Shown here in pieces: positions 7,965 through 17,006 of a stretch of 64,000 bases of DNA. The position numbers and the translations under genes are program-made. Origin of the DNA: RBG-16-64-43 sp964353865 (GTDB taxonomy: Bacteria; Chloroflexota; Anaerolineae; Anaerolineales; RBG-16-64-43); NCBI GenBank assembly GCA_964353865.1, contig CAYGXJ010000035.1, forward strand, positions 1 to 64,000. The letters are read 5' to 3'. Positions within the stretch are counted from its first letter, which is position 1, and every line of letters starts with the position of its first letter. The notes under the pieces are model-generated. The model did not search any database, was not told where the DNA came from, and worked only from the letters and a program-made list of their open reading frames with translations.

Positions 7965-8612
7965 TCAGTCACGAATCGCGCGGCCGGTCAATTGCAGGAA
8001 TACGTCTTCGAGCGAAGCCTGTTCCATCCGAATATCGGTGAACGCGATCCGCTGTGCGGACAATGCATTCGCCACAGCGGCAATGAGCGGCGGCTGGCCG
8101 GGCTGCGGCGCACGACCATAGACGATGACGCGCTGGCCATCCTGCTCCACACGGGACACGGCGCTGATGGATTTCGGCACCTGCGGGGCGAAGGCGCCTT
8201 CGCAGTTGACGAGCACACGGCTCTCCGCTCGCAGGCTGCGAACGAGGGCAGACGGCGTATCGAGCGCCGCCTCTCGCCCGTGATCCACAATCATCACGCG
8301 GTCGCACAGCTTCTCAGCTTCCTCCATTAGACGCGTGGTCAAGAAGACGGTGCGCCCCTCGACGCGGATCTCCCGAACTGAATCCCAGATCGTTGAGGTC
8401 CACTTTGGTAAATAGATGCCACGACCCCAACTGCCATCGGGCGAATGCAACGCCGACAACTGCGCGCCCCAGCCTTCCTTCAACGTGCGACGCCGCTCCG
8501 CTTGCCAGCGTTTCGCAGGCGCGCCTTGCAGGTCGCGCATCGTTTGCCACCGGACGGCAGGGTCGCTCTCCATAAGCCAAGAAGTCAGTCCGTTAGTTGA
8601 GCCCATAGGCAT
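7965..8612 (-). CDS. Chimeric frame: start of a WLLEGDPA-type protein fused to the C-terminus of an ABC ATPase
   Basis: A 215-residue in-frame fusion. Residues 1 to about 69 (WLMESDPAVRWQTMRDL ... GWGAQLSALHSPDGSWGRG ... PKWTST) match the start of a hypothetical protein family with prenyltransferase/squalene-cyclase-like helices. From about residue 70 it is the end of an exporter ATPase: EGRTVFLTTRLMEEAEKLCDRV, then a DUF4162-like tail with SLEDVFLQLTGRAIRD. Walker A, the signature motif and Walker B are absent. The H-loop histidine expected after LTT is Arg. It cannot hydrolyse ATP as an ABC protein. A deletion scar or an assembly join are the two explanations. Confidence 0.7.
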   Translation of the reverse strand: MPMGSTNGLTSWLMESDPAVRWQTMRDLQGAPAKRWQAERRRTLKEGWGAQLSALHSPDGSWGRGIYLPKWTSTIWDSVREIRVEGRTVFLTTRLMEEAEKLCDRVMIVDHGREAALDTPSALVRSLRAESRVLVNCEGAFAPQVPKSISAVSRVEQDGQRVIVYGRAPQPGQPPLIAAVANALSAQRIAFTDIRMEQASLEDVFLQLTGRAIRD

Positions 8613-8812
8613 GTTTCAGACTCTCTGGGCAAGTGCTGTTTGTTGTGGCCAGTGCAGACTGCGGCGCTGTGGCAGGGCATACGGCAAGATCGCAGAAATA
8701 CGAGCTGGGATTGCGGCACCACCTGCCGCCCGACTGGACATTATACGGCGCACTGGACGCCACACTGCCTGCCATCCGCCCTCCGAGTTAGAATCCTCGC
8801 AGCGAGGCCCCC

Positions 8813-10078
8813 ATGCGAGCAGATCTGCTTGTCCACTCCGCCGATGAAACCCTCTGCCTGACCGAGGCGCCGCAGCGCGGCGCGGCGCTGGGCACCCTGA
8901 ATCTCGTGCCCCAGGGCGCAGTTGCCGTGTGCGATGGCCAGATCGTGGACGTCGGCCCGAGCGCGGCCCTCCGCCGCAAACACCGCACCGAGCGGCAGAT
9001 CGACGCCAGCGGCTGCGTGCTGATGCCGGGCTTCGTGGACCCGCACACGCATGCCATGTGGATCGGCGACCGCGCTCTCGAATTCGAACAGCGCATCGCC
9101 GGCCGCACCTACTCGGAGATCCTCGCCGCCGGTGGCGGAATCCTCTCCACCGTGGATCAGACTCGCGCGGCGAGCATCGAGGAGCTCGTCGACGCCACGC
9201 GGCCGCGGCTGCGGCGAATGCTCGCCCACGGCACGACCACTTGCGAGATCAAGACCGGCTACGGCCTCGACCTCGACTCGGAACTGCGCATGCTCAAGGC
9301 CATCGCCCGGCTGCGGCGAAGCATGCCGATGACCCTCCAGGCCACCTTCCTGCCCGCCCACGCCGTTCCCCGCGAGCACGCCTCGCGCCCCGATGCCTAC
9401 GTTGATGAGATTGTCGAACGCATGCTCCCCCGCGCGATCGCTTGCTGGCGCGAGCTGTGCGGCGAGGGCGCGCCGCTCTTCGTGGACGTGTTCTGCGAGA
9501 AGGGCGCCTTCACGCTCGCCCAGACGCGCCGCGTCCTCGAGCGCGCGCGCGCGCTCGGCTACCGGCTGAAGGTCCATGCTGATGAATTCGAGAACCTGGG
9601 CGGCACCAAGTTGGCTATCGAGCTGGGAGCCGCCTCGGCTGATCATCTGGTGGCCACCTCCAAGGTTGAGATCGCCGCGCTCGGCACGAGCTCAACGGTG
9701 GCCGTGGCGCTGCCCGGGACTCCCTTCGGGCTGGCTCAATCCACGTACACGCCGGCCCGCGCGATGATCGCGGCCGGCGCCACGCTCGCGCTGGCTTCCG
9801 ACTTCAACCCCGGCACGTCCCCGTGCGAGAGCATGCAGATGGCCATCGCTCTCGCCTGCCGCTACATGCGCCTCACTCCGGCTGAGGCCATCGCGGCCGC
9901 GACGATCAACGCGGCGGCAGCCCTGGGCCTTGCCGATCGCGTGGGCAGCCTGACCGTCGGCAAACAGGCGGATCTAGTCGCCCTCGAGATTCCCAGCTAT
10001 CGCCACCTGGGCTACCGCTACGGGACCAATCTGGTGAAGTGGGTGATGCGCGGAGGGAAGCGCGTCGGGCGAGGCTAG
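8813..10078 (+). CDS. hutI: Imidazolonepropionase
   Basis: Third enzyme of histidine degradation; it hydrolyses 4-imidazolone-5-propionate to N-formimino-L-glutamate. The 421 residues carry the amidohydrolase metal motif PGFVDPHTHAMW near residue 75 and the substrate block EIKTGYGLDLDSELRML. They also carry the metal-binding KVHADEFENLGG and the catalytic aspartate in ALASDFNPGTSPCESM. These together are specific to HutI. Length is normal. The gene converges on the DUF4129 gene, and the two stop codons share one CTAG. hutU lies 7.7 kb upstream on the same strand; no hutH or hutF is visible in the window. Confidence 0.96.
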   Translation: MRADLLVHSADETLCLTEAPQRGAALGTLNLVPQGAVAVCDGQIVDVGPSAALRRKHRTERQIDASGCVLMPGFVDPHTHAMWIGDRALEFEQRIAGRTYSEILAAGGGILSTVDQTRAASIEELVDATRPRLRRMLAHGTTTCEIKTGYGLDLDSELRMLKAIARLRRSMPMTLQATFLPAHAVPREHASRPDAYVDEIVERMLPRAIACWRELCGEGAPLFVDVFCEKGAFTLAQTRRVLERARALGYRLKVHADEFENLGGTKLAIELGAASADHLVATSKVEIAALGTSSTVAVALPGTPFGLAQSTYTPARAMIAAGATLALASDFNPGTSPCESMQMAIALACRYMRLTPAEAIAAATINAAAALGLADRVGSLTVGKQADLVALEIPSYRHLGYRYGTNLVKWVMRGGKRVGRG

Positions 10079-11520
10079 CTGCGATCCTCGGGCAGCTTGG
10101 GCGGCGAATCGGATTGCAGCAAACTGGCCACGGCGGCCTCGGCCTGCTCAGCCAACTGCAAAGCGGGTTCCTCTGCCGCGTAGCGCGCCGGATCATAGGC
10201 CTCGGTCAGCGCGCGGCTTGCTTCCGAGTTCGAGGACAGTTCCTCAAGGGTACGGGCGAATGCCCTGGGAGTCTCCGCAGGCGCGCGCACTCGGCCCCGC
10301 CCGTAGGCCCACTGCAGGGCGGCCTGATAAGCGCGGCGAATGCGCACGCGGGTCGCATCGGCCTCGCCGCGCAGCGCCAAGTAGGGGGATGGTCTCTTTG
10401 CTCCCCTCCCACTCCGGCCGCCAAACAGATTCTGCAATTGTCGCCACAACAGGTCGCCCGAGAGGATGCTCTCCCGCACCTCTTCGGCCATCTCGGTGCG
10501 AGCCAGTGCCTCCGATCGCAAACGCAGCCAGAAGACCATCAGGATCAGGCCAGCGACGATAGCGACCGCCACCATCCAGCCGGCGGCCTCAAAGATTGCT
10601 GACGGCGCGGCGGTCGTCGCGGGTGCCGCGGCTTGCGCGGTGGCAAGCGCCGGCGTGGTCGGAACCGGAGTGGGCAACAGCATCTCGGGCGAGATGCTTT
10701 GGAATAGACTGCGCAATGGATACAGCAGGATGAAGATCAGGACCCCGAATGTCACCAGGATCCACGAGAGGCCGATGGCCACCGCCGCCAGCCCCAGCAG
10801 CACAATGCCTCCCGCTTGAGCGAAGGCGCGCGTGTTGGCCAGGCCGGTGATAAGCAACCCGGCGAGCAACAACCCCGCGGTCAGCCCGGCAACGGTTTGC
10901 AGCCAGTAGCGGTCGAGCACCGGCGCAACGGTCGCGCCCTCCCGCTGCACGCGCAACCGCTCGAGGTTGGAGGCAGCCATCGCCACCACCCCGGCCACGA
11001 AGACGAGAATGATCGGCCCGAGTGCCTCGCCAACCGTAAGCACAGGCGCCGAGTTGTAGAAGAGGTACAGCATCAAGATCGACATGACGTTGCGCCCAAC
11101 GGCCTGGCGCACGTCACGCGGGCTGATCGTCCCGTGCCCGACCCACTCGCCCCACAACCACAGCGCGAGGCAGGCCAGCGGAATCGGGATGAAGCTGACA
11201 CCCCAGAGCAGCAGCGTGGCAGCCTCAGGCGCTGGGCCGGCCGCCAACCATCCCAACCACAGTGCCGCAGCGGCCAGCCACAGCCCGATGAACCCAAGCA
11301 CGAGGCTGAAGGCGATGCGCAACCCGGCTGCTTTGATGCGCGGACGAACGAGAATCACACCCATGCTCGAGACGGCCGGCAACACCACCAATGCCCACAT
11401 CACCCAACCGGCATCCGTGGGTGCGTGTCGCAGGAGACGCGCGCCCCATACAGCCCACAGGAAGGCGCTGCCCGCCGGCATGCAAGCCATGACCAGCGTG
11501 AGCAGCACCGAGTTAGACAC
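10075..11520 (-). CDS. DUF4129 domain membrane protein
   Basis: A 481-residue protein with about ten hydrophobic segments in the first 360 residues and a cytoplasmic C-terminal DUF4129-like domain. The domain is recognised by RRAYQAALQWAYGRGRVRAPAETPRAFA. I start it at the GTG at 11520, which overlaps the end of the DUF58 gene by 8 bases. A more upstream start would run deep into that gene. moxR-DUF58-DUF4129 is a recurrent operon, usually with a transglutaminase domain protein. Here no transglutaminase domain is visible. The role is unknown but plausibly in envelope protein maturation. Confidence 0.82.
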   Translation of the reverse strand: MSNSVLLTLVMACMPAGSAFLWAVWGARLLRHAPTDAGWVMWALVVLPAVSSMGVILVRPRIKAAGLRIAFSLVLGFIGLWLAAAALWLGWLAAGPAPEAATLLLWGVSFIPIPLACLALWLWGEWVGHGTISPRDVRQAVGRNVMSILMLYLFYNSAPVLTVGEALGPIILVFVAGVVAMAASNLERLRVQREGATVAPVLDRYWLQTVAGLTAGLLLAGLLITGLANTRAFAQAGGIVLLGLAAVAIGLSWILVTFGVLIFILLYPLRSLFQSISPEMLLPTPVPTTPALATAQAAAPATTAAPSAIFEAAGWMVAVAIVAGLILMVFWLRLRSEALARTEMAEEVRESILSGDLLWRQLQNLFGGRSGRGAKRPSPYLALRGEADATRVRIRRAYQAALQWAYGRGRVRAPAETPRAFARTLEELSSNSEASRALTEAYDPARYAAEEPALQLAEQAEAAVASLLQSDSPPKLPEDRS

Positions 11521-12730
11521 CGCTCGCCTTCCCAAGCGGCTGCCAGGCCGGATCCACGAAGTAGGTCGGCGTGCCGGCGGCAGCTTCCAGCGCGGCGCGA
11601 TCCTCCGTGAGTCCCACAATTGCCACCGGATGCCCAGCGGACTTGAGGCTGAGGACCTGGGCCGCGATGCGCGAATTGAAGAGTGTGGTGAGTATCACCA
11701 CTGTGGCGCCGTACGGAAGGCGCCGCCGTTCGAGGGCCAGCATCTGGTCGAAGGGTGTGGCAATGTACGGCGTGAGCAGCGCCATTGCCTCCAGGATGCG
11801 CGCGAGCTGCGCCGGATGGCGTGTGCTGGGCAGGCGCACCTGGGCGTGCGAATCGCGCATGACGGCATTGGTAAGCACGCCCACCGGGCTGCCGGCCTCC
11901 AGCGCCGCGCGCGCAAGGGAGGCGGCCACCACCAGCAGCGCCTCGAACTTGTCACGCAGCGTGCCGGCGTAGGCGGGGTCGATCGTCTGGCCGTTGACCA
12001 TCAACACTAGGTGCGGATCGGCACTCGCCTCGAAGGTGCGCGTTTGCAGACGGGCCTGGCGCGCAGTGGCTTTCCAGTGGATGTGCCGCAAACTGTCGCC
12101 GGCTCGATATTCGCGAGCGCCGGCGAGCAGCAATGGATCCTCGAGCAGCCAGCGCCGGGCGCGCTTCTCGCCGAACGGCCGAGCCGCGAGCAGCGGGATC
12201 TCACTCATCGGCACCACGCGTGGATAGACGAGCACCGTTTGCACGCGCTGATCCTCAATCGACCGCGAACGAAACCCGAACAGATCGCCGGAAAAGAGCG
12301 AAACCGGGCCCACATCGAACGCGCCGCGGGCGCGCGCCTCAATGCGGTAGCGCCGGCGCACGCGTTCGTATCCGCGCAAGGTGAACGAATGGTCGAGCAC
12401 CTGGCGCGTGGCGCGATTGCCCGGCACGAGATCCCGCCCGGAGAGCGCGAGTTCAACCGGCAGTTCATCTTCGGCGCGCAGCCAGGCCAGGGGCAGCGGC
12501 TTGGCATTGACCACTTCGATCCACAAGTCGGTCTGCTCGCCGAAGCCCAGGCGGTTGGAGGCCAGGCGACGGGTGTAGCTCACCGCACGCAGGCAGTACT
12601 TTCCCCACAGCCAGGAGGTGAGCACGACCAGCGCCAGCAAGATGCCGAGGAAGACGAGCAGATTGTTGCGCAGCGCCAATCCGACGACGACGACCAGAGC
12701 GGCGAGGAACCCGCGCGCCGGGTCGGTCAA
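11513..12730 (-). CDS. DUF58 domain protein
   Basis: A 405-residue protein with two closely spaced N-terminal membrane helices (FLAALVVVVGLALRNNLLVF and the following segment) and a soluble part. The DUF58 signature GDSLRHIHWKATARQARLQTRTFE is intact, and a vWA-like fold follows. Proteins of this family are encoded next to MoxR ATPases and are thought to act with them as a chaperone or assembly module. It starts 4 bases inside the moxR stop and ends overlapping the DUF4129 start, so the three genes are translationally coupled. Confidence 0.88.
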   Translation of the reverse strand: MTDPARGFLAALVVVVGLALRNNLLVFLGILLALVVLTSWLWGKYCLRAVSYTRRLASNRLGFGEQTDLWIEVVNAKPLPLAWLRAEDELPVELALSGRDLVPGNRATRQVLDHSFTLRGYERVRRRYRIEARARGAFDVGPVSLFSGDLFGFRSRSIEDQRVQTVLVYPRVVPMSEIPLLAARPFGEKRARRWLLEDPLLLAGAREYRAGDSLRHIHWKATARQARLQTRTFEASADPHLVLMVNGQTIDPAYAGTLRDKFEALLVVAASLARAALEAGSPVGVLTNAVMRDSHAQVRLPSTRHPAQLARILEAMALLTPYIATPFDQMLALERRRLPYGATVVILTTLFNSRIAAQVLSLKSAGHPVAIVGLTEDRAALEAAAGTPTYFVDPAWQPLGKASGV

Positions 12731-13704
12731 TGGGCCTTCTCCGACCAGGATTCTTCCACCGGCACCGGGATAGTCTCAACGATCGAGCGCAGCACCTCTT
12801 CGAGCGTGCGCTCACGCAAGCGGGCCTGGCTGGAGAGGATCAGGCGGTGCGCAAGAACCGGGGCGAGCAATTCCTGGATATCGTCGGGCAGAACGTACGC
12901 CCGCCCGCGCAATGCGGCCAGGCACTGCGCCGTGCGATACAGCGCCAACGATCCGCGCGGGCTGACGCCCAGCGACAGCGCCTCGCTGCGGCGCGTGGCC
13001 TCCGCGATGTCGAGCAGGTAGTTCTCGAGCGAGACGCTTAGGTGGACGGCACGTGTGGTCTGGCTCAGCGGAGCCAGGTCCGCCCCATCGACGACGGCCG
13101 CCAGGACGAGGAGCGGGTCGCTCTTCACGAAGCGGTGCAGAATGGCGCGTTCTTCCTCGCGCGAGGGATAGCCGACCGCCAAGCGCAACAAGAATCGATC
13201 AACCTGGGCCTCGGGCAGCGGAAAGGTACCTTCGAGCTCGATCGGGTTTTGCGTGGCAAGGACCAGGAAGGGTGCAGGCAGTTGGTGGGTCACGCCGTCC
13301 ACGGTCACTTGGCGTTCCTCCATCGCTTCCAGGAGGGCCGACTGCGTGCGCGGCCCCGCGCGATTGATCTCATCCGCGAGGACAATCTGCGCCAGCACCG
13401 GCCCCGGGCGGAATTCGAACTCGGCCGTTTTCTGGTTGAAGACATTGGTGCCCGTGATATCTGCCGGCAAGAGATCCGGGGTGAATTGGATCCTTTGGAA
13501 CGAGCAGCGCAGTGAGCGCGCGAGCGACTTGGCCAGCATCGTCTTGCCGATGCCCGGCACATCCTCGATAAGCACGTGGCCGGGCACAAGCAGCGCCGCC
13601 ACCAGGAGTTCGGTGACCTTTTCCTTGCCGACGATCACGCGAGCGACATTTTCCTGGATGGCACGACCGACGGTGCGGACGCGATCGACATCAAGCTGAG
13701 GCAT
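12727..13704 (-). CDS. MoxR family AAA+ ATPase
   Basis: A 325-residue AAA+ ATPase. Walker A is EDVPGIGKTMLAKSLA, Walker B is VLADEINRAGPRTQSALLEA, and sensor/loop residues are in VLATQNPIELEGTFPLPEAQ. All are standard for MoxR. The protein probably drives folding or metal insertion of partner proteins together with the DUF58 protein. I start at the ATG at 13704 because GGAG precedes it by 5 bases; the longer upstream frame is not conserved-looking. It is the first gene of a three-gene minus-strand operon divergent from nurA. Confidence 0.93.
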   Translation of the reverse strand: MPQLDVDRVRTVGRAIQENVARVIVGKEKVTELLVAALLVPGHVLIEDVPGIGKTMLAKSLARSLRCSFQRIQFTPDLLPADITGTNVFNQKTAEFEFRPGPVLAQIVLADEINRAGPRTQSALLEAMEERQVTVDGVTHQLPAPFLVLATQNPIELEGTFPLPEAQVDRFLLRLAVGYPSREEERAILHRFVKSDPLLVLAAVVDGADLAPLSQTTRAVHLSVSLENYLLDIAEATRRSEALSLGVSPRGSLALYRTAQCLAALRGRAYVLPDDIQELLAPVLAHRLILSSQARLRERTLEEVLRSIVETIPVPVEESWSEKAH

Positions 13705-13818
13705 GGTAACTCCGGGGAGGAACTCCGCCGCAACCGAAGTACGGCCCTGCGGCACGTTGGCCACGGCAACCGCGCGGCACGATGAGCGATTGTAACATCG
13801 TCGATTCGCGCAGGGGGA

Positions 13819-13846
13819 TTGCACATGGGGCGCACATCGCTATAAT
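13819..13846 (+). promoter_or_regulatory. Promoter upstream of nurA
   Basis: TTGCAC (13819-13824), a 16-base spacer and a consensus TATAAT (13841-13846) point towards nurA and predict a leader of about 50 bases. A TACAAT on the opposite strand (13789-13794) could serve the divergent moxR operon. Confidence 0.65.
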
Positions 13847-13904
13847 CCTCTCGCAGCGCAGCGTCGAACTCCCATCAAACGGCAATACCGAGGTTTCCCG
13901 CCCG

Positions 13905-15146
13905 ATGACCCTGCAATTGCACAAGCTGACCGAGGTGATTCGCGACGTGGGCCGCGCGCTCGCCGACCGTTTGCGCGAACGCCAGGCCCGTCTGCCTCAA
14001 GTCGTCGACGCACTACGTTTGGCCTCCCAACAGGGTGACCTGGTCGAGCGAGTCGATCGGGCACAAAAGCGCAGTTGGTTCGGCGCCGCGCCGGCGGGCG
14101 AAGCGCTCGACCGCATACATCCTGCCCCGGCGGCGCCCACCGGCCTGACGGTAGTGGCCACCGACGGCTCGCAGATCTACCCCGACCGCCACTCCGCCCT
14201 GGCCTACTACGCCGTCAACATCGGACACTTCATCGTGCGCCTGGGCACCGGCCAGACCCATGCCGACTCGCAACCCGAGCTCGTCACCGACCCCGCGCGC
14301 CTCTTTCACCGCGGTGAGCCGATTAACGCGCCGACGCTCAACGCGCGGCGCAAGGTGGGCGAGACGCGCGTGCTGGCCGAGGTGTGCCTGCGCGAAGCAG
14401 CGGGGTCGGACTCCTCCGAAGCGCATCGGGTGGTCGGGCTGATCGACGGAAGCCTGGCGTTGCGCGTTCGCACTGAGGCCATCCCCGGGGAAGAACAGCG
14501 CGACCTGGAAAGAGAATACTTGGCGGCGATGGAAACGGTGGCTATCGCGCACGTCCCGGTGGCCGGCTACATCGCACGGCCGGGAGGGTCGCCGCTGCTC
14601 TCGCTACTCGCGCTGGCGTTGCAGCCTGCCGATAAGCTGGAGGCATATCTCGCAGAATACTCCGGCCCCTCACGCCCGGCTGGCTTGCCGCCTCCATTCC
14701 GCGACCTGACCGACAGCGAGATGTTCGCCCAGGTATTGCCCTCCGGCGCACGGTCTGCCGTCTATGAGTTCGTGGCCGAATGGAATAAGGTCTATCGGAA
14801 GGCGCGTGTGTCCGACAGTTCGGGGCACACGCAAAGCGCACATTTCTTCTACCTCAACGTCGGGCGCTCGGTCCCAGTTGTGGCGCGGGTCGAAGTGCCG
14901 CAGTGGGTCGCGGCGCAGCCGGCATGGCTCGACATGGTGCACAGCGTGTTGGTGGAGCAGGCCTGGGTGACACTGGACGACCCGTATCCATATGCTCTGG
15001 CGCGGGCCGATGAAGAGGCCGTGATCCGGGCTCCGGAGAAGGAACAGGTCGAGCGCATGCTGGCCCAATCGCTCTTCGCCGCCGGGCTGCAGGCCTCGCC
15101 CTCCGAGAAGCAAGCCCACAAGCAGCGCGCGCGCTATCGCCGCTGA
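13905..15146 (+). CDS. nurA: NurA-type DNA repair nuclease
   Basis: A 413-residue protein with the NurA domain. The metal-binding strand VVATDGSQIYPDRH carries the catalytic aspartate at about residue 87, and a second acidic strand, VVGLIDGSLALRVR, follows. An FYLNVGRSVPVVARVEVPQW segment and the late DPYPYALARADEEA region complete the RNase H-like fold. In archaea and some bacteria NurA works with the HerA translocase to resect DNA ends for recombination. herA lies 2.6 kb downstream on the same strand, which supports the call. The start at 13905 follows a consensus promoter. Confidence 0.88.
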   Translation: MTLQLHKLTEVIRDVGRALADRLRERQARLPQVVDALRLASQQGDLVERVDRAQKRSWFGAAPAGEALDRIHPAPAAPTGLTVVATDGSQIYPDRHSALAYYAVNIGHFIVRLGTGQTHADSQPELVTDPARLFHRGEPINAPTLNARRKVGETRVLAEVCLREAAGSDSSEAHRVVGLIDGSLALRVRTEAIPGEEQRDLEREYLAAMETVAIAHVPVAGYIARPGGSPLLSLLALALQPADKLEAYLAEYSGPSRPAGLPPPFRDLTDSEMFAQVLPSGARSAVYEFVAEWNKVYRKARVSDSSGHTQSAHFFYLNVGRSVPVVARVEVPQWVAAQPAWLDMVHSVLVEQAWVTLDDPYPYALARADEEAVIRAPEKEQVERMLAQSLFAAGLQASPSEKQAHKQRARYRR

Positions 15147-15196
15147 GGCGGCGCCGCGGCCCGGCGTCGGACGCACTCGCTGGAGGAAACCAACCG

Positions 15197-16015
15197 ATGT
15201 CGACAATTGGCACGGCTGTCATCACCGGCGCCTCGAGCGGCATTGGCGCCGAGTTTGCACGCCAACTGGCTGCTCGCGGCTACGATCTGCTTCTCATCGC
15301 GCGCCGGCGGCCCAATCTTGAAAGGCTGGCCTCCGACCTCACCGCACGCCACGCCGTGCCGGTGGAGATTCTCACCGCGGACCTGGCTGACCCCGACCAG
15401 GTCGAGCGCGTGGCGGCGCGCCTGGCGCAGTTGAACGAACCGGCGATTCTCGTCAACAGCGCAGGGTTTGGGACCACGGGCCGCTTTCTGCGCGTGGATG
15501 TCCGCAAACATCTCGATATGATCCAGGTGCATCTCGCAGCCAACCTGCGCCTGGCTCACGCCGTGCTGCCCGCGATGGTGAAGCGCAAGCGCGGCGCGAT
15601 TATCAGCGTGGCCTCCATCGGGGCGTTCGTGGCTCTCCCGGGAAACGTGACCTACTGTGCCACCAAGGCCTTTCTCGCGTCATACACCGAGGGGCTCGAA
15701 GCCGAACTGAGACCGGTGGGCATCCGCGTCCAGGTTTTGTGTCCGGGCTTCACCCGCACCGAGTTCCACGACACGCCGGAGTATGCGCGATTCAATCCGG
15801 CGAGCCTGCCGTCCTTTCTCTGGCAATCGTCCGAGCAGGTTGTCTCCGCCTCGCTGCGCGGGCTCGAGCGCGGGCAACGGGTGGTCATCCCCGGCACGTC
15901 TTACCGCCTGATGATCGGCCTGGGCGCCCTGCCGATCGTCGGGCATGCCCTGCGCGCGGCCCTCGTGCGCCGGATGATGTTCGCCCGAAAGCCGGGGACG
16001 CACGGCGCACGGTAG
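15197..16015 (+). CDS. Short-chain dehydrogenase/reductase
   Basis: A 272-residue classical SDR. The nucleotide-binding motif TGASSGIG is at residues 10-17, followed by ARR at the second strand end, which suggests NADP(H). The NSAGFG block, the catalytic Ser in ISVASIGAF and the YCATK active-site motif are all present. PGFTRTEF follows, as in the DltE/YqjQ-like subgroup. It would be a cytoplasmic oxidoreductase of unknown substrate, possibly acting on lipids. GGAGG lies 11 bases before the ATG. It sits between nurA and the HAD gene without an obvious DNA-repair link. Confidence 0.9.
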   Translation: MSTIGTAVITGASSGIGAEFARQLAARGYDLLLIARRRPNLERLASDLTARHAVPVEILTADLADPDQVERVAARLAQLNEPAILVNSAGFGTTGRFLRVDVRKHLDMIQVHLAANLRLAHAVLPAMVKRKRGAIISVASIGAFVALPGNVTYCATKAFLASYTEGLEAELRPVGIRVQVLCPGFTRTEFHDTPEYARFNPASLPSFLWQSSEQVVSASLRGLERGQRVVIPGTSYRLMIGLGALPIVGHALRAALVRRMMFARKPGTHGAR

Positions 16016-16235
16016 TTTGGTCAGCGGGCAGCCTGAGGGAACCGTTCGTTCGGGAAGGGCTCTCCTGTATTGGGTTCCACACGCGGGCCACGGCTCGATT
16101 ATGATTGTCATCGGCGGCCGATTCCTTCCAACCGGGGATGAACTTGAATTCCGGCCGAGACCGTGCAGGGTCACGTCCTCAACGCGGAGGCTGCCCATCC
16201 GCACACGAGACCTCTCCATCCGCAGGAGGTGAGGG

Positions 16236-17006
16236 GTGCGCAACTATCTGATCGACATGGATGGAGTCATCGTGCGCGGCGAGGAGCTTATCCCCGGCGC
16301 CGATGCCTTCGTCGATCGCCTGCACCAACGCCAGATCAAGTTCATCATCTTCACCAACAATCCCACCTATACGCCCTTGGATCTGCAGCATCGGCTACAG
16401 CGCATCGGCATCCGCCTTTCCGAGGACCACATCTACACCTCGGCTTTGGCCACCGCCGACTTGCTCGACTCGCAGATGCCCAAGGGCAGCGCCTTCGTGC
16501 TGGGCGAAGGCGGCCTGACGGAGGCACTGCATGCCGCGGGATATGCCCTGTGCGACCACGCCCCGGATTACGTCGTGTTGGGCGAAACCACCACCTTCAG
16601 CTACGCGCGTATCACCCAGGCCATCCGCTTGGTCGCCGGCGGTGCGCGCTTCATCGCCACCAACCCCGACTCCTCGAGCCCAAGTGAGAGCGGCCCCACA
16701 CCCGGCTGCGGCGCCATCGCCGCGCTGATCGAAGCCGCCACGGGAGTCCACTCCTACTACATCGGCAAGCCCAACCCGCTGATGATGCGCACGGCGCTGC
16801 ACAGGCTGGGGGCGCATTCGGAGAACACCGCGCTAATCGGCGACCGGATGGACACCGACATCCGCGTCGGCCTGGAGACCGGTATGGAAACGATCCTTGT
16901 GCTGACCGGCGTGACCTCGCGCGAGATGGTCTCGCGCTTCCCGTACCGGCCGACGCGCATCGTCGAGTCCGTTGCGGATCTCGAGCGCGACGGAGATCCT
17001 TCATGA
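16236..17006 (+). CDS. HAD-IIA family phosphatase (NagD-like)
   Basis: A 256-residue HAD hydrolase. Motif I is DMDGV (Asp7, Asp9), motif II is in FTNNPT, the lysine motif is IGKPNPL, and motif III is LIGDRMDTDI. The cap inserted between motifs II and III marks class IIA (NagD/PGP-like), which act on small sugar or glycerol phosphates. The gene uses a GTG start at 16236 preceded by GGAGGTGAGG. A TATGAT box at 16100-16105 may be part of its promoter. Its TGA overlaps the next ATG (ATGA), so it is co-translated with the HAS-barrel-like gene. Confidence 0.9.
   Translation: MRNYLIDMDGVIVRGEELIPGADAFVDRLHQRQIKFIIFTNNPTYTPLDLQHRLQRIGIRLSEDHIYTSALATADLLDSQMPKGSAFVLGEGGLTEALHAAGYALCDHAPDYVVLGETTTFSYARITQAIRLVAGGARFIATNPDSSSPSESGPTPGCGAIAALIEAATGVHSYYIGKPNPLMMRTALHRLGAHSENTALIGDRMDTDIRVGLETGMETILVLTGVTSREMVSRFPYRPTRIVESVADLERDGDPS

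Noticed and set aside
8741..9646. 301-codon minus-strand frame opposite hutI
   Set aside because: It lies entirely antisense to a well-supported hutI; such frames are common in GC-rich DNA because stop codons are rare.
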